Positions 6,651 through 8,692 of a stretch of 8,692 nucleotides of DNA are shown one piece after another. How positions within the stretch are numbered: the stretch's first letter is position 1; each line of letters begins with the position of its first letter. The stretch comes from an uncultured Christensenella sp. (lineage in GTDB: Bacteria; Bacillota; Clostridia; Christensenellales; UBA1242): assembly GCA_948471335.1 (NCBI GenBank), contig CAOKRZ010000036.1, positions 1 to 8,692 of the forward strand, given 5' to 3'. Below the pieces are notes generated by a model. That model saw nothing but the letters and a program-made list of their open reading frames with translations, ran no database searches and was not told the DNA's origin. The translations under genes were made by a program, and so were the position numbers.

Positions 6651-6857
6651 TTAAATTTCTAATCCGCATATATAATCCAGTGAAACTCCAAAATATTGGG
6701 CAATCATTATAACAGCGTCTATGTTAGGTATTCTTTTTCCAAGTTCCCAGTGTCCTATTGCTGCTGCAGAAATCTTATTTCCAAGTTCTTCAGCGAGTTG
6801 TTGCTGAGAAAGTCCCTTTTCAATTCTTAATGTTTTTAATCTTTCGCCAAAGCTCAT
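6651..6857 (-). CDS. Small XRE-family helix-turn-helix regulator (leftward)
   Basis: The whole 68-aa protein is one Cro/C1-type (HTH_3) domain. FGERLKTLRIEKGLSQ (3-18) is helix 1 and the turn, QQLAEEL (19-25) is helix 2, and SAAAIGHWELGKRIPN (30-45) is the recognition helix and the following loop. Residues 46-64 (IDAVIMIAQYFGVSLDYI) complete the five-helix fold. It has no oligomerisation or peptidase domain, so it probably binds DNA as a dimer through this domain alone. AAGGAG (6863-6868) supports the ATG and lies in the loop of an inverted repeat that covers the start codon. It is divergent from a second small HTH gene and shares three operator-like sites with it. No strong terminator separates it from the BIG2 gene 73 bases downstream, so read-through is possible. 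Confidence 0.9.
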   Translation of the reverse strand: MSFGERLKTLRIEKGLSQQQLAEELGNKISAAAIGHWELGKRIPNIDAVIMIAQYFGVSLDYICGLEI

Positions 6858-6877
6858 GTTTACTCCTTTGTAAACAT
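6856..6877. repeat. 8-bp perfect inverted repeat enclosing the RBS and start of the leftward HTH gene
   Basis: ATGTTTAC (6856-6863), six bases TCCTTT, then GTAAACAT (6870-6877). On the minus-strand transcript the AAGGAG site lies in the loop and upper stem, and two bases of the ATG are in the stem. It may be an RNA hairpin that limits translation or a DNA operator for autoregulation; sequence alone cannot decide. Confidence 0.6.
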
Positions 6878-6881
6878 TTTA
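6876..6881 (-). promoter_or_regulatory. Possible weak leftward promoter (-10 only)
   Basis: TAAAAT on the minus strand is the best -10 before the leftward HTH gene. No convincing -35 is found 16-18 bp upstream; the position holds AAGCTT-like sequence. A weak promoter facing a strong one would suit an activator-dependent maintenance promoter, by analogy only. Confidence 0.35.
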
Positions 6882-6894
6882 CTACAAATGTTGT
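6881..6894. promoter_or_regulatory. Operator-like site O1
   Basis: ACTACAAATGTTGT matches the palindromic site O2 at 12 of 14 positions. It touches the leftward -10 and lies in the spacer of that promoter, so binding here would affect leftward transcription. Confidence 0.6.
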
Positions 6895-6902
6895 TAAAAA
6901 GC

Positions 6903-6932
6903 TTGACTAACTACAATTGTAGTTGATATAAT
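6903..6932 (+). promoter_or_regulatory. Strong rightward promoter of the second HTH gene
   Basis: TTGACT (6903-6908), an 18-bp spacer and perfect TATAAT (6927-6932). The spacer is almost wholly occupied by the perfect palindrome O2. The predicted start, about 6939, lies inside O3. Confidence 0.8.
6909..6924. promoter_or_regulatory. Operator-like site O2, perfect 16-bp palindrome
   Basis: AACTACAATTGTAGTT is identical on both strands. It starts at the base after the rightward -35 and ends two bases before the -10, the classical place for a repressor that blocks RNA polymerase. The 14-bp core (6910-6923) is repeated with two changes at O1 and O3. Confidence 0.75.
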
Positions 6933-6935
6933 ATA

Positions 6936-6949
6936 ACTACAAATGGAGT
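6936..6949. promoter_or_regulatory. Operator-like site O3
   Basis: ACTACAAATGGAGT matches O2 at 12 of 14 positions and shares its first ten bases exactly with O1. It covers the predicted rightward start, and its right arm contains the GGAG ribosome binding site of the rightward gene. Start-to-start spacing is 29 bp (O1-O2) and 26 bp (O2-O3). Confidence 0.6.
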
Positions 6950-6954
6950 TGTGT

Positions 6955-7170
6955 ATGAATAATAAAAATTTTAATTATGCTGCATTGGAAAAATATATGA
7001 AAAAAAATGCTTTAAGTAAAAAGGCGTTCTGCAAAATGTGTAATATTTCAATAAGTACGTTATACAGAATGCAGAAGGGCAGCGGAAAAATACGTGTTAG
7101 CAATATTTACAAGGTAGCAGTAAAAACACATATTAAAGTTGATGTGTTACTTTTTCTAAAAGCCCAATGA
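6955..7170 (+). CDS. Small helix-turn-helix regulator (rightward)
   Basis: The 71-aa protein is Lys-rich and resembles minimal XRE/Cro-like DNA-binding proteins. FNYAALEKYMKKNALS (6-21) is helix 1, KKAFCKMCN (22-30) helix 2, ISISTLYRMQKGSGKI (31-46) the recognition helix and loop, and VSNIYKVAVKTHIKVDVLLF (48-67) the remaining helices. I chose the ATG at 6955 because GGAG (6945-6948) lies 6 bases before it; the in-frame ATG at 6943 would overlap that site and sits 4 bases from the predicted transcript start. GC is about 28% by hand count, clearly below the neighbouring metabolic genes, which suggests acquisition. Its promoter contains O2 and O3, so it should be repressed by its divergent partner or by itself. 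No plus-strand terminator is seen before the oppositely oriented tRNA. Confidence 0.82.
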   Translation: MNNKNFNYAALEKYMKKNALSKKAFCKMCNISISTLYRMQKGSGKIRVSNIYKVAVKTHIKVDVLLFLKAQ

Positions 7171-7175
7171 TCAAC

Positions 7176-7196
7176 AAAAAAACACCCAAGTGGGTG
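7176..7196 (-). terminator. Rho-independent terminator of the tRNA-Met transcript
   Basis: On the minus strand a 5-bp GC-rich stem (CACCC/GGGTG, 7183-7196) with a 4-nt loop is followed by seven T (7182-7176). It lies 8 bases beyond the tRNA CCA end. No T run follows it on the plus strand, so it does not end the rightward HTH transcript. Confidence 0.85.
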
Positions 7197-7204
7197 CAGT
7201 TTCT

Positions 7205-7281
7205 TGGTAGCAGCAACTGGGATCGAACCAGTGACCTCATGAGTATGAATCATGCGCTCTAGCCAGCTGAGCTATGCTGCC
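7205..7281 (-). tRNA. tRNA-Met (CAT), elongator type
   Basis: The 77-nt cloverleaf is complete. The acceptor is GGCAGCA with TGCTGCT (a G1-U72 wobble closes it), the D arm GCTC/GAGC, and the anticodon arm CATGA-TTCATAC-TCATG with anticodon CAT. The variable loop is AGGTC, the T arm ACTGG-TTCGATC-CCAGT, then A and an encoded CCA. The D-loop sequence and the G-U acceptor end match the Bacillus elongator tRNA-Met pattern. The initiator type is excluded because base 1-72 is paired and the anticodon stem lacks the three G-C pairs. A tRNA-Ile2 (lysidine-modified CAT) is less likely but cannot be fully excluded by eye. Confidence 0.93.
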
Positions 7282-7313
7282 AAAGAGGGATGAACCTTAA
7301 CGGTTCGCTTGTT

Positions 7314-7342
7314 ATTATATCTTAATGCGAGACAAAAGTCAA
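7314..7342 (-). promoter_or_regulatory. Promoter of tRNA-Met
   Basis: On the minus strand: TTGACT (7337-7342), a 17-bp spacer, TATAAT (7314-7319). Predicted start is about 7307. The roughly 26-nt pre-tRNA leader contains a small GAACC/GGTTC hairpin (7292-7306). Confidence 0.88.
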
Positions 7343-7412
7343 TAAAAAACAAAAAGTTTTTTGCATTGCTTCAAATTTTCTTATTTAACATTGTGCTTTC
7401 AACGTTTTAATT

Positions 7413-7450
7413 TTGGTAGACAATTTTTTATAAATATATTAAAATATAAT
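7413..7450 (+). promoter_or_regulatory. AT-rich promoter region of the yqeY-like gene
   Basis: Several -10-like hexamers are stacked here: TATAAA (7429-7434), TATATT (7435-7440) and TATAAT (7445-7450). Only TTGGTA (7413-7418) with TATATT gives acceptable spacing (16 bp). TATAAT is too close to the AAGGAG site (7455-7460) to be the obvious choice. The stretch 7343-7412 shows nothing else I can support. Confidence 0.4.
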
Positions 7451-7466
7451 CGTTAAGGAGTAAGTT

Positions 7467-7889
7467 ATGTTAGTTGAACAAATCAAAAAATCAAATGTTG
7501 AAGCAATGAAAAATAAAGACACTGTTGCAAGAGGAATCTACAGCGTTCTTCTCAACAAAATTATGCTTGAAGAAATAAAGAAACGTGAAAAAGGCGAAGC
7601 GATCAGTGACGCAGACGTAAGCAACATTATGCAAAAAACAATCAAAGAGCTTTGCGAAGAGAAGGAAAACTATCTTAAAGTTTCAAACAATGAAGAGGCA
7701 GAGAAAATTGATAAACAGATAAAGATTATTGAAAAGTTTTTGCCTAAAATGATGAGCAAAGAAGAAATCGCAGCAGTTATCAATTCACTTGAAGACAAGT
7801 CGATCCCTTCTGTTATGAAACATTTCAAAATGAACTTTAATGGCAAGTGCGATATGCGACTTGTGCAAGAAGTGTTGAAGGGAATGTGA
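7467..7889 (+). CDS. yqeY: GatB/YqeY-domain protein
   Basis: This 140-aa protein matches the YqeY family (about 148 aa), which resembles the C-terminal tail domain of the GatB subunit of the tRNA amidotransferase. Visible hallmarks are KNKDTVARGIYSVLLNKI (16-33), a basic/acidic helix, a long DADVSNIMQKTIKEL helix (48-62), IIEKFLPKMMSKEEI (87-101) and a final GKCDMRLVQEVLKG segment (126-139), in place of the usual GKADGKLV form. The first part is helical and binds the second through the LP-x-M linker. The function of stand-alone YqeY is not settled; interaction with tRNA or amidotransferase is inferred only from the fold. AAGGAG 6 bases upstream fixes the start. Its TGA overlaps the next ATG by one base, so the two are translationally coupled. 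The nearby tRNA gene is on the other strand and independent. Confidence 0.9.
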   Translation: MLVEQIKKSNVEAMKNKDTVARGIYSVLLNKIMLEEIKKREKGEAISDADVSNIMQKTIKELCEEKENYLKVSNNEEAEKIDKQIKIIEKFLPKMMSKEEIAAVINSLEDKSIPSVMKHFKMNFNGKCDMRLVQEVLKGM

Positions 7890-8590
7890 TGAAGATTTTT
7901 GCAATAAGCGATTTGCACCTTTCAATCAACAACCCAAAACCAATGGATATCTTTGGGCCAGTTTGGGACAACTATGTTGACAAGATCTTTGCTGATTGGA
8001 AAGAGAAGGTTACTGAAGAAGACATCGTTTTGCTTGCGGGGGATTTTTCTTGGGCGATGAAACTTGAAGATGCGCTTGCTGATTTTGAAATGCTTAAAAA
8101 TTTGCCAGGAAAGAAGATTATAATTCGCGGAAATCATGACTATTGGTGGAAAAGCATTTCCGCAGTGCGCAAAGCATTGCCAGGGGGTTTCTATGCCATT
8201 CAAAATGACGCGATTCGTTTTGACGGAGTTGTCATTTGTGGTACACGTGGCTGGCTTGTGCCAGATGGAGTTCAACCATTTTCAGCAGAGAATCAAAAGA
8301 TCTTTGATCGCGAAGTTATTCGGCTTGAACTCACCTTAAAGTCTGCCAAGCTTTTGCAGCAAGAAGGTGACAAATTGATCTGCATGATGCACTATCCTCC
8401 AACAAACTATAAAAGAGAGGACAGCAAATTTACTGACTTAATAAAAGACTATCAAGTGGACGCCGTGGTTTATGGACATCTTCATGCAAAGAAAAAACAA
8501 ATTCTTGCAAGTGACAGAGATGGCGTCAAATATTATCTCACTTCGTGCGACATGACTGGAAACAGACTGATAGAAATCTGTGAAATTTGA
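7889..8590 (+). CDS. Calcineurin-like metallophosphoesterase (COG1768-type)
   Basis: The 233-aa protein carries all the metal-binding blocks of the family: D8-L-H10 at the N-terminal strand, G51-D52 in LLAGDFSW, G81-N-H-D84, M-H168-Y-P-P, and G196-H-L-H199. The GNHDYWW and CGTRGWLVPDG (117-127) segments are those I associate with the predicted phosphohydrolases of COG1768. Substrate is unknown; cyclic nucleotide, nucleotide and phosphoester targets are all possible. I chose the ATG inside the TGATG overlap with the yqeY-like gene because it gives the normal N terminus MKIFAISDLH and has AAGGGA just upstream. An in-frame ATG at 7847 would add 14 unrelated residues inside yqeY. I see no hairpin terminator after the stop. 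Confidence 0.9.
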   Translation: MKIFAISDLHLSINNPKPMDIFGPVWDNYVDKIFADWKEKVTEEDIVLLAGDFSWAMKLEDALADFEMLKNLPGKKIIIRGNHDYWWKSISAVRKALPGGFYAIQNDAIRFDGVVICGTRGWLVPDGVQPFSAENQKIFDREVIRLELTLKSAKLLQQEGDKLICMMHYPPTNYKREDSKFTDLIKDYQVDAVVYGHLHAKKKQILASDRDGVKYYLTSCDMTGNRLIEICEI

Positions 8591-8628
8591 TTTAATCGAA
8601 AAGAAACCGTATAAAAAAACTAGAAAAA

Positions 8629-8643
8629 GTCAATATGATTGAC
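8629..8643. promoter_or_regulatory. 15-bp dyad overlapping the last promoter
   Basis: GTCAAT (8629-8634), ATG, ATTGAC (8638-8643) is a perfect 6-bp inverted repeat. Its right arm supplies five of the six bases of the -35 TTGACA, so a bound protein would compete with RNA polymerase. Confidence 0.5.
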
Positions 8644-8667
8644 AAAAGACATTAATTATTGTAAACT
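8639..8667 (+). promoter_or_regulatory. Promoter of the gene starting at the right edge
   Basis: Perfect -35 TTGACA (8639-8644), 17-bp spacer, -10 TAAACT (8662-8667). Predicted start about 8674, shortly before a GGAG site (8679-8682). Confidence 0.65.
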
Positions 8668-8687
8668 TAAATGTACTTGGAGAAATT

Positions 8688-8692
8688 ATGAA
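8688..8692 (+). CDS. Start of a further gene (partial, only the first codon visible)
   Basis: An ATG followed by AA, with GGAG (8679-8682) 5 bases upstream and a promoter ahead of it, indicates the beginning of a plus-strand gene that continues outside the window. Nothing can be said about its product. Confidence 0.55.

Noticed and set aside
6943..6954. Earlier in-frame ATG for the rightward HTH gene
   Set aside because: It overlaps the GGAG site used by the ATG at 6955 and is about 4 bases from the predicted transcript start.
6600..7281. Mobile element integrated at tRNA-Met
   Set aside because: I searched by eye for a second copy of the tRNA 3' end near 6580-6660 and found none, and no integrase or excisionase is visible, so no att site can be claimed.
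7344..7362. AAAAAAC/GTTTTTT inverted repeat
   Set aside because: It has a single G-C pair and lies in a generally A/T-rich spacer; it is neither a credible terminator nor an operator.
1..8692. CRISPR array, toxin-antitoxin or defence operon
   Set aside because: No regularly spaced repeats are present, and no gene other than the two HTH proteins has the size or motifs of such systems. The HTH pair lacks a toxin-like partner and is divergent rather than an operon.

Overview
The window looks like chromosomal DNA of a low-GC, anaerobic, fermentative member of the Firmicutes (Bacillota), most likely an uncultured Clostridia-type lineage. This rests on the strict-anaerobe pyruvate formate-lyase/activase pair, the Bacillus-like elongator tRNA-Met, strong AGGAGG-type ribosome binding sites, sigma-A-like promoters and YqeY. 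No 16S rRNA or lineage marker is present, so the assignment is tentative.

Layout. The left edge holds the last 45 codons of a D-2-hydroxyacid dehydrogenase. It converges through a shared bidirectional terminator on an unrecognised 282-aa minus-strand gene. Back-to-back promoters separate that gene from a plus-strand pair: an HD-domain nucleotidase-like phosphohydrolase and a TfoX N-domain protein. A 225-aa unrecognised protein with an acidic tail follows and ends at a clear terminator. Next is the pflB-pflA operon (pyruvate formate-lyase and its radical-SAM activase), closed by a strong hairpin terminator that also serves the convergent minus-strand gene for a membrane-anchored Ig-like (BIG2) protein.

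Between 6651 and 7170 lies the most interesting part: two very small divergent XRE-type helix-turn-helix regulators. Their 97-bp shared control region holds three related 14-bp operator-like sites. The central one is part of a perfect 16-bp palindrome that exactly fills most of the spacer between the -35 and -10 of the rightward promoter. The leftward gene also has its ribosome binding site in the loop of an 8-bp perfect inverted repeat that includes its start codon. This resembles a miniature cI/cro-type switch, but no phage or transfer genes accompany it here.

On the right are a minus-strand elongator tRNA-Met with its own consensus promoter and terminator, then a yqeY-like gene overlapped by one base by a calcineurin-like metallophosphoesterase gene. 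At the very edge, a consensus promoter overlapping a 15-bp dyad and the first codon of another gene are visible.

The metabolic part is ordinary: PflA installs the glycyl radical that makes PflB active, and PflB splits pyruvate into acetyl-CoA and formate. Apart from the divergent regulator module and a few unrecognised proteins, I see no evidence for an undescribed multi-gene system.
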